From assembly GCA_038659295.1 (NCBI GenBank), contig JASNGC010000004.1, positions 310,001 through 374,000 of the forward strand: 64,000 bases of DNA, read 5' to 3'. Within the stretch, counting starts at the first letter, position 1. Every line of letters starts with the position of its first letter. This document shows, piece by piece, positions 19,325-28,544 of this stretch. Both the position numbers and the translations under genes were made by a program. A model generated the notes under the pieces. The model worked only from the letters and a program-made list of their open reading frames with translations, was not told where the DNA came from and searched no databases. The DNA is from Enterocytospora artemiae. Its lineage: Eukaryota > Microsporidia.

Positions 19325-20710
19325 ATGATTTTTCCATTCTATGCAGGTGACTTGAATAATTTGCAGTGTTCCGTAGATTCTGATTGTAGAGTATCCACTA
19401 TTCCGGATTTTAATTCACTCTTTTGTGTTGATAACAAATGTAGTAAACTGCAAGGGCCTGGAAGTAGCTGTAACATGCCAGAGGACTGTTCTTCTTTTTT
19501 ATACTTTGGTCCCTTAGCATGCTCATCTCAATGTAAAAAGGGAAAAGAGTGTAGCAAGCTCCATGTTGATCCAACTTCATTTTGCTGTAAATCAATTCCT
19601 AAAATGGGAGAATGTAATATTGACAGGCCTGGTGTTCTCAGTGGATGTGCTAATTCGCATGTTTGTTCTTTAGTTGATGGAAAGTCAATATGTGTGGAAA
19701 AGACTGGAAAATCATGGATTCTCGGAATGCTTTGTAGCGTTTTTGGAAACCTATTTATAAACATCGGAATTAACTTTCAAAAGAAAAGTTATCTACAAAA
19801 TTACATCCGAGTCTTCAATGTTTCATTGAATACTCTGATTTTTGGAAGTGTGATCTATGGGATCGGAAAATTAGTCAGCTTTACAGCGTATATCTTCGGA
19901 AACCAGTCTATGCTGGCAGGATTAAGTGCTACAGGACTGGTATCTAATTCAATCTTTGCACCTCTAATAAACAACGAGATGTTTACTTGGAAGGATGTGA
20001 TGGCTATTCTATTTGTATTTACTGGCTCTACCATCATTATGGCAAATACATCTCGTTCACACATCATTTACACTCTTTGTGAACTCATAAAGATGTATAA
20101 GCAAGCGGGAACCATTGTGTGGTTTCTTTTTATTTTTTCTGCAATTATAATGCTATTCATATTCATCAAATTTGTAGAGGTTAATAGCGATTGGCACTTG
20201 ATCAATGATCCGTTCTCTTTTTTACAAACAGATACATTTTTCCCTGAAGATGGGTATGTTTGTAAGTATTTTATGGTTTTTGCTTACGTTGGATTATCTT
20301 CCTTTATAGCATCATTTACGACTCTTTCAGCCAAAAGTTTGGGTGAGATTATCGATAAAACTATCGGAGGCGAAAATCAATTCACTCAATCCATTACCTA
20401 TGTCTTTCTGCTTTCTCTTATCTTATGTACGCTTTTGCAAATATATTGGCTGAACAGAGCCCTTAAACATTTTGATGCATTGCTTGTTATTCCTATATTC
20501 CACATCACATGGACTATTCTAAGCATCCTTACTGCAGGGATATATTTCCAAGATTTTGACCACTTCTCGACATCCCAATTCAGGAATTTCTTATTTGGAA
20601 TAGCGGTAATATTTGGAGGATCAATATTTTTAGGGTTTAGAATTGTTAATAAGAATCCTATTCGTACAAGAAAAATACATATTCCAGAGTGTCAATACAA
20701 AAAAGACTAA
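19325..20710 (+). CDS. NIPA-type magnesium transporter with cysteine-rich ectodomain
   Basis: A 461-residue protein. Residues about 10-125 are rich in cysteine (around twenty), with spaced pairs such as CSVDSDCR, CNMPEDCS, CSSQCKKGKEC and FCCKS, which suggests a disulphide-bonded extracellular or lumenal domain. From about residue 130 to 445 there are about nine membrane segments matching the NIPA/DMT superfamily: SVFGNLFINIGINFQKKSY, LSATGLVSNSIFAPLINNE, FTGSTIIMANTS, LQIYWLNRALKHFDALLVIP and the final GGSIFLGFRIV. NIPA proteins carry magnesium across membranes. The start lacks the C-run and no clear signal peptide is seen, so the real N-terminus might lie upstream. Family call is good; the ion is inferred. 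Confidence 0.8.
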   Translation: MIFPFYAGDLNNLQCSVDSDCRVSTIPDFNSLFCVDNKCSKLQGPGSSCNMPEDCSSFLYFGPLACSSQCKKGKECSKLHVDPTSFCCKSIPKMGECNIDRPGVLSGCANSHVCSLVDGKSICVEKTGKSWILGMLCSVFGNLFINIGINFQKKSYLQNYIRVFNVSLNTLIFGSVIYGIGKLVSFTAYIFGNQSMLAGLSATGLVSNSIFAPLINNEMFTWKDVMAILFVFTGSTIIMANTSRSHIIYTLCELIKMYKQAGTIVWFLFIFSAIIMLFIFIKFVEVNSDWHLINDPFSFLQTDTFFPEDGYVCKYFMVFAYVGLSSFIASFTTLSAKSLGEIIDKTIGGENQFTQSITYVFLLSLILCTLLQIYWLNRALKHFDALLVIPIFHITWTILSILTAGIYFQDFDHFSTSQFRNFLFGIAVIFGGSIFLGFRIVNKNPIRTRKIHIPECQYKKD

Positions 20711-21344
20711 AATACATCCACTGACTTGCAAGGTTATTATCAATAAAGATAGCCTGAAATTGTCCAATCAATGATAATTAATGTTTAACAAGAGCCCACC
20801 TTTTCTACCAAAATATAATTATTTGATGATACAATTATTTATTATAGTAGAATATATTAGTATTGAATGGCATCACATTCTGATAGAAATTTAATTGTTA
20901 TGAAGAAATACAACAATAGCAGATAATGCGCTCAAAAACAATTTTTTATCTTGAGATAAGCAATCCAACATCAAGATATTTACTAAAAATGTTAAAATTA
21001 GTATTGGTCACATATTTTTCTGATGAATATACTTCATCCATGCTGTACCTATATCCTTCTAGGATAATTTCACTTTATTTTTGTGCCAATTTATTAAAGT
21101 CATAAAAATAGTTAGATACTAACATGAATAGTGTAGACATCCCGAACCTGCCAATAATATGTGATTTTATCAAGATAAAAGAATAGTAGGGCACCGTTTT
21201 TTACCCATCCAAACTTAATTGGCCATAAAATCACTTCTGTACATTCATAATATTCAAAATTCAGAAACTTTTCAAATTTGTCTTGGATATCCTGAAGCTT
21301 AACAAATTAAAACTTATGGATTTTTTGAAAATTTTTAGCCCCAG
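20711..21344. other. Intergenic spacer
   Basis: About 630 AT-rich bases before the HP1-like gene. I find no convincing ORF or RNA gene; CCCC at 21339-21342 belongs to the HP1-like start. Confidence 0.5.
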
Positions 21345-21770
21345 ATGAGCGATTCTAGTGATGAAGAGGTTTATGAAGTGGAAAAAATTCTCAAGGATAG
21401 GATTGTCAAGGGTAAGAAGCAATACTTCATCAAATGGCTTGGATATCCTTCGTCTGAGAATACCTGGGAATACGAATCAAATATCTTCTGTGATGATTTA
21501 AAACTTGAATATGAAGAGAAGAAATTAGGGGGTAAAAAAACCAAAGATAAAAAAATACAACCTAACAAATTCAGGCCTATAGTTACGAATGAGTGGGATG
21601 GAACTATCAAGTCTGTGATTGGGGTTTCGAAGAATGAGCTCGGGAAATTAGAGGTAGAATATGAAACTTATGATGGAAAAAAAGGGGTTGGATCATCGGA
21701 AGAGATTCATACAAAGGCTCCATTGAGATTGTTAGAGTTTTATGAGGAGAATCTTAGTTTCCCTGAATAA
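21345..21770 (+). CDS. HP1-like chromodomain/chromoshadow protein
   Basis: A 141-residue protein. The chromodomain covers about residues 6-55: YEVEKILKDR, then QYFIKWLGYPSSENTWE, which shows the aromatic cage positions (Y, W, and the W of NTWE) that grip methylated histone H3K9. A short lysine-rich hinge follows (GGKKTKDKKIQ). Residues about 80-138 resemble a chromoshadow domain (WDGTIKSVIGV ... APLRLLEFYEENL), the part that dimerises HP1 proteins. This build is that of HP1/Swi6, a heterochromatin reader, but with an unusually short hinge. CCCC (21339-21342) precedes the ATG by two bases. It is convergent with the CENP-C-like gene, another centromere-linked protein. Confidence 0.82.
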   Translation: MSDSSDEEVYEVEKILKDRIVKGKKQYFIKWLGYPSSENTWEYESNIFCDDLKLEYEEKKLGGKKTKDKKIQPNKFRPIVTNEWDGTIKSVIGVSKNELGKLEVEYETYDGKKGVGSSEEIHTKAPLRLLEFYEENLSFPE

Positions 21771-21969
21771 ATTATTCTGAAAATTAACAGTCTTCCGTAT
21801 GTCAATAAATCGAAATTATAGTACTATTATATAAAGCTTCTGTGGAGTGCATTGGTAATTACAGATCAAACTTGACAATTCATTAAATTCTATTCATTTG
21901 GCTGCATGCATATGCATAAAGAGCACATTTATTCATATACACATTAAAATTCTATGCTTAACCGATTTT

Positions 21970-23418
21970 TTATATTGCAAAGGTCATAATAATTCTTGCG
22001 CCATTAATCGAAACACATTTCAGGGAATATGTTGAATTTTTCTTTATAACTACAATATCTCCTCTTTTTAAATCATCTCCACACATTTCCCTGTTTTTTC
22101 TTGAAACCTTTATCTCGACTTTCCCCTTTTCTACAAAGATCGAGAATTCCTTTTCGGCAAATTCATTTTCAATCATCGAGTTGTACTTCATATTTATTAG
22201 TCCGGTATTTATTTCCTTGGTATTCACCAGGGAGTTCAATCTGTTCAATTTCTTAGATTTATAAATATTTACAGCGTTTAACGAATGACGGCCCTCCTTG
22301 AGTATTTTCTGTGATGAATCCTGCTTCTCATTAGAGATTGAAGCACTTTCCTTGAAGGAATTTTGGATCTTACCATCATCAAAGCATCTAGTTTTCATTT
22401 CTGATCCCTTTTTATTTGATTTCTTTATTTGCTTGTTATTTTTAAGGGGTTCTGTAATTTTATCAATTGGTCTATGAAATATTTTGTCATCTATTGCAGG
22501 ATTACATGTTTCGTTATTCTCACAAAAATTATTTCCAAAGTCAGAATTAGCTAAGTCGTTCACAAGTTCATTTTCTATAAAATTATTGTCATCGAAACCA
22601 TCTGCCACCAAGTTATTAGTCACATCTTCATCTAGAATGTTGGTTAACTCTACATTTGAATCATGCGTGCTTTGATCACTAAATTTCTCCTTTGTAGAAT
22701 TATCAGCTGGTTGCTCTGCAGTATCGATGATTTCTTGTATAGCATTAGCAGGTGTTGGTACTATTATCGAAACTCCCTCATTTAGATGCTGTCTAGTTTC
22801 CTCTGTGTTCTTTATAAATTTAATTCCATCAGATGAGCTATCTCCACCATCGTGTAAGACATTTTGTTTTGTTTCCGCAGCCACTGCTTCCTCATTCAAT
22901 TGAGCTGTGAAGCTATCGTCAAAAATCAAATTTCTTGATTCCTCTTCAGTTCCAATTTCTTCTACTTTTGAAAACTTCTTTAAAAAACCACTATCATTAG
23001 AATCGCCATTAATACTTTTATTAAAGAGTTCGTCTAGATAATCAGAATTAAGAAAAGTGGGCCCATTACTGCTACGCTTTCTTAATATACTATTATCTTC
23101 ATTATTTGCCTTATCCTTTAATTGATTTTCCCTATTTCCTAATCTAATACTCTTTCTAATAGTGTCTAAATCAAAGAGCGTTTCGTTAACCTGCTCTTCT
23201 GGTGCAGAAACTTTCTTCAAAGATCTCTTTTTCATATCTATTAACTCTATGGTATCATTTCCAATAACACCATTAACAATTTCCCAATATTCATCAATGC
23301 TTTCCATATCATTCTCGTCTCTTTTCAAATTTAGCTCGTCTCCCAGATTGATTTTCTTCTCTTTATAAATTTCGGCGTTCTTCTGAATCCTATCATACGG
23401 CTTATATATTTTACGCAT
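21970..23418 (-). CDS. MIF2: CENP-C/Mif2-like centromere protein
   Basis: A 482-residue protein, mostly polar, acidic and low in hydrophobic residues (about 1-395). The last 80 residues form a compact cupin-like end: TGLINMKYNSMIENEF, FSIFVEKGKVEIKVSR, LKRGDIVVIKKNSTYSLKC and ARIIMTFAI. This order matches the Mif2/CENP-C C-terminal dimerisation cupin (metal-free cupin with the KNSTYSLKN-type strand). CENP-C bridges the centromeric nucleosome to the outer kinetochore. I could not find a clear canonical CENP-C motif (R-x-S-x-R...P-x-x-Y-W); RKSIRLGNREN near residue 90 is only a weak candidate. CCC abuts the ATG (23419-23421 as GGG). The cupin call is good; the centromere role is inferred from it. 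Confidence 0.72.
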   Translation of the reverse strand: MRKIYKPYDRIQKNAEIYKEKKINLGDELNLKRDENDMESIDEYWEIVNGVIGNDTIELIDMKKRSLKKVSAPEEQVNETLFDLDTIRKSIRLGNRENQLKDKANNEDNSILRKRSSNGPTFLNSDYLDELFNKSINGDSNDSGFLKKFSKVEEIGTEEESRNLIFDDSFTAQLNEEAVAAETKQNVLHDGGDSSSDGIKFIKNTEETRQHLNEGVSIIVPTPANAIQEIIDTAEQPADNSTKEKFSDQSTHDSNVELTNILDEDVTNNLVADGFDDNNFIENELVNDLANSDFGNNFCENNETCNPAIDDKIFHRPIDKITEPLKNNKQIKKSNKKGSEMKTRCFDDGKIQNSFKESASISNEKQDSSQKILKEGRHSLNAVNIYKSKKLNRLNSLVNTKEINTGLINMKYNSMIENEFAEKEFSIFVEKGKVEIKVSRKNREMCGDDLKRGDIVVIKKNSTYSLKCVSINGARIIMTFAI

Positions 23419-23854
23419 GGGCGAAAAATAAACAACAATGTTATTCAGATTACTCCATTAAAAATTAAAAGCTGTAAATCAAATGTTTCCAAATTATCTA
23501 CTAATCAAATATTTAATTGGCTCACAAAAGCCCTAATCTCTGGTTTATAAAGCATCAGATATTTAGCCTTAGGTATGATAACAATTAAATAATATTGACA
23601 AGGTAGTTAAAATATTTAAAGAAACCGATATTTTAGCCTGTTTTAATATTATTTGATTTCTCAGCAATTTGAGATTGGAAGAGTTACATTAACAATACAT
23701 TATGGATCATTAGTCAAAATAAAACATTAAGAATTTCCGAAAAGATAAGTCATAATATAAGATTGCATTTGGATTGAATAGGCTTATCTAATGAAGGATT
23801 GATTATTAATACCCTAAATATTAGAAAACAATAGATTCTCAACTTTTTAATCCC
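23419..23854. other. Divergent intergenic region
   Basis: Upstream region shared by the CENP-C-like gene and TatD. AT-rich; C-runs at both ends (23419-23421 as GGG; 23852-23854). Nothing else seen. Confidence 0.5.
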
Positions 23855-24820
23855 ATGTTGATCGACATAGCTTTCAATGCAACCCATGACATTTCAAAAG
23901 TAGAGAAGATAGTCCAAAGCTGTAGGGAAGTTGGAGTTTTCCCAATTATTGCTGGTTTAGACATTGAAAGTAGCAAAGAAGCTCTAGATTTATCTAAGAG
24001 GCATGACTTAGCATGTTACTGTGGTATTCACCCACTTAGTACTATAAAATACACATCTAATGATGGGAAAAAGGATATGTTTCAAAACTTTATTGCTAAT
24101 CAATTGAGTAATGAAATACCGTGGAAGGACTCTCATATAGTTGGCATTGGAGAGTGTGGGCTAGATTATTTCAGAGCATCAAACAAATTGGAACAAAGAA
24201 TTGTTTTATTAGAGCATTTGAAATTATGGAAAGTAAACAAGCCATATTTCTTCCATGTCAGGGAAGCTTATGAAGATTTTATCAAAATAATCTCCCATTT
24301 GTACAACATTGATAAGCATCCCATAGACAAGGGTGATTTTAACAGTTTAATATATGATCCAAAGGAGTTTCAAGATAATGTAAAGGACTTTAAAAATTTC
24401 AAAATACGAGGTGTAATACACAGCTTCGATGGAAGCCTGGCTGTTGCTTTAAAATTAGTTGAATTAGGGTTTTACATTGGAATAAATGGTTGTTCTATGA
24501 AATTTACTGTCGACGTTGTTAAAGATATTCCATTGGAGTATATGCTTATAGAAACAGATTCCCCGTATTGTTTTATTCGAAAAAGTTATAAGTGCTATGA
24601 ATATTTATCGGAAGATCAAAAAAAAGATATCAAAAAAGTAAAGAATAATGAGCCCAAATATCTGTGGCTAATTGCTCAGATAATTGCAAATGTTAAAGGG
24701 ATAAGTATGGAAGAAGTAGAACATACAACATATGTGAATACCATCAAACTATTTCCAGATATTAGTGAATTAGTAAATTTAGTCCACAACAAACCTGAAA
24801 TTAAAACTAATACATGCTAA
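23855..24820 (+). CDS. TatD-family metal-dependent deoxyribonuclease
   Basis: A 321-residue TIM-barrel hydrolase of the TatD family. Key stretches are YCGIHPLST (strand with metal-site His), GIGECGLDYFRAS (metal-binding Glu, about residues 97-109), PYFFHVREAYEDF (His), GVIHSFDGSLAVALKLVELGFYIGING (His) and MLIETDSPYCF (Asp). The N-terminal metal motif, usually D-x-G/H-x-N/H, is read here as DIAFNATHD and is plausible but altered. Eukaryotic TatD enzymes digest DNA 3' to 5' and have been linked to DNA fragmentation and repair. An insert near residue 265 (YLSEDQKKDIKKVK) sits in the C-terminal helices. CCC (23852-23854) abuts the ATG. Confidence 0.87.
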   Translation: MLIDIAFNATHDISKVEKIVQSCREVGVFPIIAGLDIESSKEALDLSKRHDLACYCGIHPLSTIKYTSNDGKKDMFQNFIANQLSNEIPWKDSHIVGIGECGLDYFRASNKLEQRIVLLEHLKLWKVNKPYFFHVREAYEDFIKIISHLYNIDKHPIDKGDFNSLIYDPKEFQDNVKDFKNFKIRGVIHSFDGSLAVALKLVELGFYIGINGCSMKFTVDVVKDIPLEYMLIETDSPYCFIRKSYKCYEYLSEDQKKDIKKVKNNEPKYLWLIAQIIANVKGISMEEVEHTTYVNTIKLFPDISELVNLVHNKPEIKTNTC

Positions 24821-25344
24821 TAAATTTATCTATAGGAATGCATCTTGGGTTATATTCATAAATGTCGTATTCATTCTATATAAACTCTCTCTGGAATAAC
24901 TATAAATGGTTTAAGCTCTTCTTATTTTTATAAATTATAAACCTTATTATTAAATTTAAAGAAAATTATTCTTCATAATCTTTATTAAACCTCCATACAT
25001 CATTCCACTTATTATTAAAAATCAAATAGATTAATTTGAAATTAGCACTTGGCATGTGTAACCGTATGGCTCTGCCAAGACACTTCTTAGAATACCATAG
25101 TTGTTATGTAATGCACTTCCTTATTTAAGAATAGATATAGTGTTGTTAAGATAATACAATATAAAGGGTTTACAGGAACATTTATTAAAGTTTTAAAAAG
25201 TGTACATCTAAATCATTTTTTAACACATTTTTTAAACCAGACCCCAGATGTTTATAATCTTTATAAACATAATACGCGGTAAAAAGGTATAATATGATTA
25301 GTAACAAGTAAATATGGTTTACACTTAAATTAGGAAATGCACAC
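24821..25344. other. Intergenic spacer with possible out-of-frame continuation of the next gene
   Basis: AT-rich. Its distal part (25185-25344, minus strand) belongs to an 89-codon frame that overlaps the end of the next membrane protein and is also hydrophobic. See that gene. No RNA gene seen. Confidence 0.4.
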
Positions 25345-26190
25345 TTACTGTTCGAAATTACCCAAGATTTGCAGCTCGTAAAGAGAAATATTGCCATACA
25401 ACCCAAAAAGAAGGAACATGATAACAATGATTCGCTGTCCCTTAATTTCAGCATTGAAATTGACCTTTAAAAGCACCAAAATCCCAACCAAATTCCATAG
25501 TAGCACCTTTTGGCAAAATTTCACCCCAAATACATTCCAGATATTTATAAAAGAATCTTGATTCTTTGAATTCTGAGATTCAATTATCTTAATTGTTATT
25601 CTGCTAAGCAGCCCAGTCGTGGGTAGTTTGTAAGGTTGCTCAAAGAAATACAACTCAATCATGCTACAGAATAATCCCAGTAGCAAAGCATCATTGAGTA
25701 ATTTAATATTCAGTCTAATCATGTGGGCTTCAATAATCTGTGAATTGACAGACATTCTTTTGTATTTTTTGAGACTCAGAGGTGCTAGTTTTTTTTGATA
25801 ATACTTTGCAAATATAAATTCTGAAAGCGAAGCCAAGCACGTGAAAACCACCAGGCCTCTATTAAATGGTATTTTATGGCGATAGTAAGTTTGTACTGCC
25901 TGTATACATATGTTGGCAGAATACACATAGATCCAGGTAATATAGATTAGACAATTATATCGAATGATATCCAGTGTTATACAACTATACAGAAACATGA
26001 TAAATATCCCAAAGTTTATCAGAAAGGCTTGAAGTATTTTGGATTTTACCTCGATTGAAAATGATCTTCCAGTAATCACATCGATATTTGCTAACCAAAA
26101 GATACTGAAGTTTTTTATTACAAATGATATGGAGTGCACCATAATGGGATATGTAGGTACTTGTGGAGTTGGAAAAATACCTTTGATCAT
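25345..26190 (-). CDS. Multi-pass membrane protein, family unknown
   Basis: A 281-residue protein with about six hydrophobic segments (near residues 10-35, 52-95, 110-130, 168-182, 228-246 and 250-272). The start is supported by CCC five bases upstream on the coding strand (GGG at 26195-26197). The polar stretch YYQKKLAPLSLKKYKRM suggests a cytosolic loop. I recognise no family. Oddly, another frame on the same strand (25185-25454) overlaps the last 110 bases and carries on with hydrophobic segments (LLSCSFFLGCMAIFLF, HIYLLLIILYLFTAYYVY) into the downstream gap. That would fit either chance or a base-level sequence error joining the two into a longer protein. I cannot decide between them. Confidence 0.6.
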   Translation of the reverse strand: MIKGIFPTPQVPTYPIMVHSISFVIKNFSIFWLANIDVITGRSFSIEVKSKILQAFLINFGIFIMFLYSCITLDIIRYNCLIYITWIYVYSANICIQAVQTYYRHKIPFNRGLVVFTCLASLSEFIFAKYYQKKLAPLSLKKYKRMSVNSQIIEAHMIRLNIKLLNDALLLGLFCSMIELYFFEQPYKLPTTGLLSRITIKIIESQNSKNQDSFINIWNVFGVKFCQKVLLWNLVGILVLLKVNFNAEIKGQRIIVIMFLLFGLYGNISLYELQILGNFEQ

Positions 26191-27237
26191 AGTAGGGTTT
26201 TAAAACATAATAAACGAAATCCAATCAGAAAATCACAATTCAGGAAATATACAATGAGGTATATCTCTCTGTAACTTAAAGCAAAAGCTTCCAAGCCAGG
26301 ATCAAGTTAGTATTTTATAATGCAATTAGTTAATTGGTAAAATTATCACCGGGCCATAAAAGCCTTTTTTGGAATAAATAGACTGAAGAAAAAACCGCGT
26401 CATCTAAAAACAAAAACAAATCGCATGATGTCTAGAACTATATACTGACCAAATAAATATCGTATTTTTACTTAAATGCCGAGAAATTGGTGCTAAAAAT
26501 TTTTAGAGTAATCTGTGTTCTTGATGTAAGGAACATGATATAAGATGAAAGAGGAATAGTTCAAGTAATCAGGAAATTGATGAAATGATTTTATGGCATT
26601 AAATCTTGATCTGAATGTCCGGCAAGTGTAAATTACGGCTCCTTAAAGTCCCAGATAGTTAAATTTTGAAGAACAACTTTACAATCCTTTTCAAGAAATT
26701 AACCTGTTAATATGCTCTTTTTAATGTTCATTAATATAGGTACCATAACGGATTTAGGTAGAAAAGTAGTGAAGAAAGATACCAATTACTTATCATAAAT
26801 ATGTGTTTACATGTTCAATAATAGAAAAAAATAAAGATTCAAATGCTTAAAATCATATATAATAAGGCCTTTAGTAATTAGAAACAAAATAGGTATCGAA
26901 ATAGTATAATTTCTAGTTATTAAAAATATGATATTTTTGTGGTAGCATAGTCAACGACATGTGCAAAGATGTGCAATAAAGATATCAGTGTATTAAGTAA
27001 TTTTCCATCAAAAATATTTGATCAAAAGATTATCCAGAAGTTATAATTACAAGAGAAACAATACAGTAGTAAATAGCTCGCATTTATTAAAAGCTTATTT
27101 TCATGATTTATACTTTTTTACGAGGCAGTAGTTATATGCTAATTTACAAATGAGTATAAAAGCCTATTGAAGCTATTTGGCAGCGTAGTTTAGCTATGAT
27201 GTATGCATTATTTTATTTTAAATATTTCCCCCTCCTC
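26191..27237. other. Long gene-free interval
   Basis: About 1.05 kb with no ORF of note on either strand, the longest empty stretch of the core region. It is AT-rich with many A/T runs and no tandem repeat. I looked for tRNA, 5S and snRNA-like signatures and saw none I could defend. An unrecognised ncRNA would be the natural suspicion. Confidence 0.5.
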
Positions 27238-28335
27238 ATGCTACCAAACTTAATTCGTCTCAAGATTAGTTTTTCAGACACCATTAACTTTTATATTCAG
27301 ATTAATAAAAACTCAAGCGTTTCCACATTAGAATATTTAGTAAGGAAAGTACTGGAAGTAAAATATTTACAAGCTTTTAATAATATATGTTTTGTAGACT
27401 CAGATGGATTTGAAATATTAAATATCTTTACTGTGGAGATACTAAAAGAAGACCAAATTCTTCATGTTAAACCAGCTTCAGATCGAGAAAATGAAGAGAT
27501 TTCGCTTCTAAGAGAAGCTTTCACAAAGATTAATACTTCAAAAACCTGTGAATTCTCCAACGATTCTTTCACAGACAAGAGATATGATGCCAGAATGGAT
27601 AAGGTATCATCAAATGAATTCATTGGAAATAATTTGCTTCTGAAATGTCATTCAAATTTGAATACTGAAGCAATATCTCGTAATATTGGACAAATAGCAC
27701 ACACAAATTCTTTGCAAATGCCAAAATGGCAGCCTAATAAGCCCAATGAAACCATGAATTCTTTGGAGGATCTACAGCCTTCAAATATCAAGCAAACTAT
27801 ATCCGTAGATTCCGGATCAAGCAAACCAGTTATTCCACAGCCTTTCATCAATTACAAATCTGAAAAACGGGGGGATATCTCTGCAAATGGTAAACAACAA
27901 CTTTCAAACAACAATTTTAGAAAGGAAAGATCGATTGAGAAGATTATGAAGAGGAATGTAGAAAAAAGTATAAGGGAGGAAAAAAACAAAAAGACGAAAG
28001 CAGAGGTACCTCCTAGCAGCGCCAATGATAATGCAGAATTCAGAGTCAATACAGATGTTAAAATCCAAAATGAAGGCAACCTTATTTCAAATAAGAGTAT
28101 TATTAAAAATTTACCGATCATTACACCAGATGTAAACTCAACAGACCATCAACAATCTCCTAAGATTAAAGACTGTACTAAAAAGACAGAGCTTAATCAT
28201 ATATTCTCGGATAATTTCAAAGAATTTTCAGCGAAGAAAGTGGGGTTGACCAAATCCAAGCCAATCGACAACAACTCTAGTATTTATAAGCCAATAAAGA
28301 AGAAAGCAGAAGAAAGTGTTTTTGATTTAATTTAA
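27238..28335 (+). CDS. Protein with ubiquitin-like N-terminal region and long disordered tail
   Basis: I start this at the ATG at 27238, because CCCCC (27228-27232) lies just before it; an ATG at 27196 in frame would add 14 residues. The resulting protein has about 365 residues. Its first 80 (LIRLKISFSDTINFYIQI, then STLEYLVRKVLEVKY, and EILKEDQILHVKP) have the strand-helix-strand rhythm of a ubiquitin-like or coilin-type N-terminal domain. The rest is rich in Asn, Ser and Lys, with a lysine/glutamate stretch (about 250-275) and a basic end (KPIKKKAEESVFDLI). I do not recognise the family; a nuclear body or RNA-processing protein is only a guess from the layout. Confidence 0.55.
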   Translation: MLPNLIRLKISFSDTINFYIQINKNSSVSTLEYLVRKVLEVKYLQAFNNICFVDSDGFEILNIFTVEILKEDQILHVKPASDRENEEISLLREAFTKINTSKTCEFSNDSFTDKRYDARMDKVSSNEFIGNNLLLKCHSNLNTEAISRNIGQIAHTNSLQMPKWQPNKPNETMNSLEDLQPSNIKQTISVDSGSSKPVIPQPFINYKSEKRGDISANGKQQLSNNNFRKERSIEKIMKRNVEKSIREEKNKKTKAEVPPSSANDNAEFRVNTDVKIQNEGNLISNKSIIKNLPIITPDVNSTDHQQSPKIKDCTKKTELNHIFSDNFKEFSAKKVGLTKSKPIDNNSSIYKPIKKKAEESVFDLI

Positions 28336-28544
28336 TATAATTCTGATTTAAATAGAAATCACCAAAATAGTAATGAAATTGGTGTTTTTAATCTCTCCAT
28401 CAGTAATAACCCTTACATAAGACTTTAACTTCAAAATAAATGCCTTTCATCACACGATAAAACAGCACACTTTTCTCTATTACCGTGTTATTGGATGATG
28501 ATGTTAGAAATAACCATAAATTTTCTTGGACATATATACCCCTG

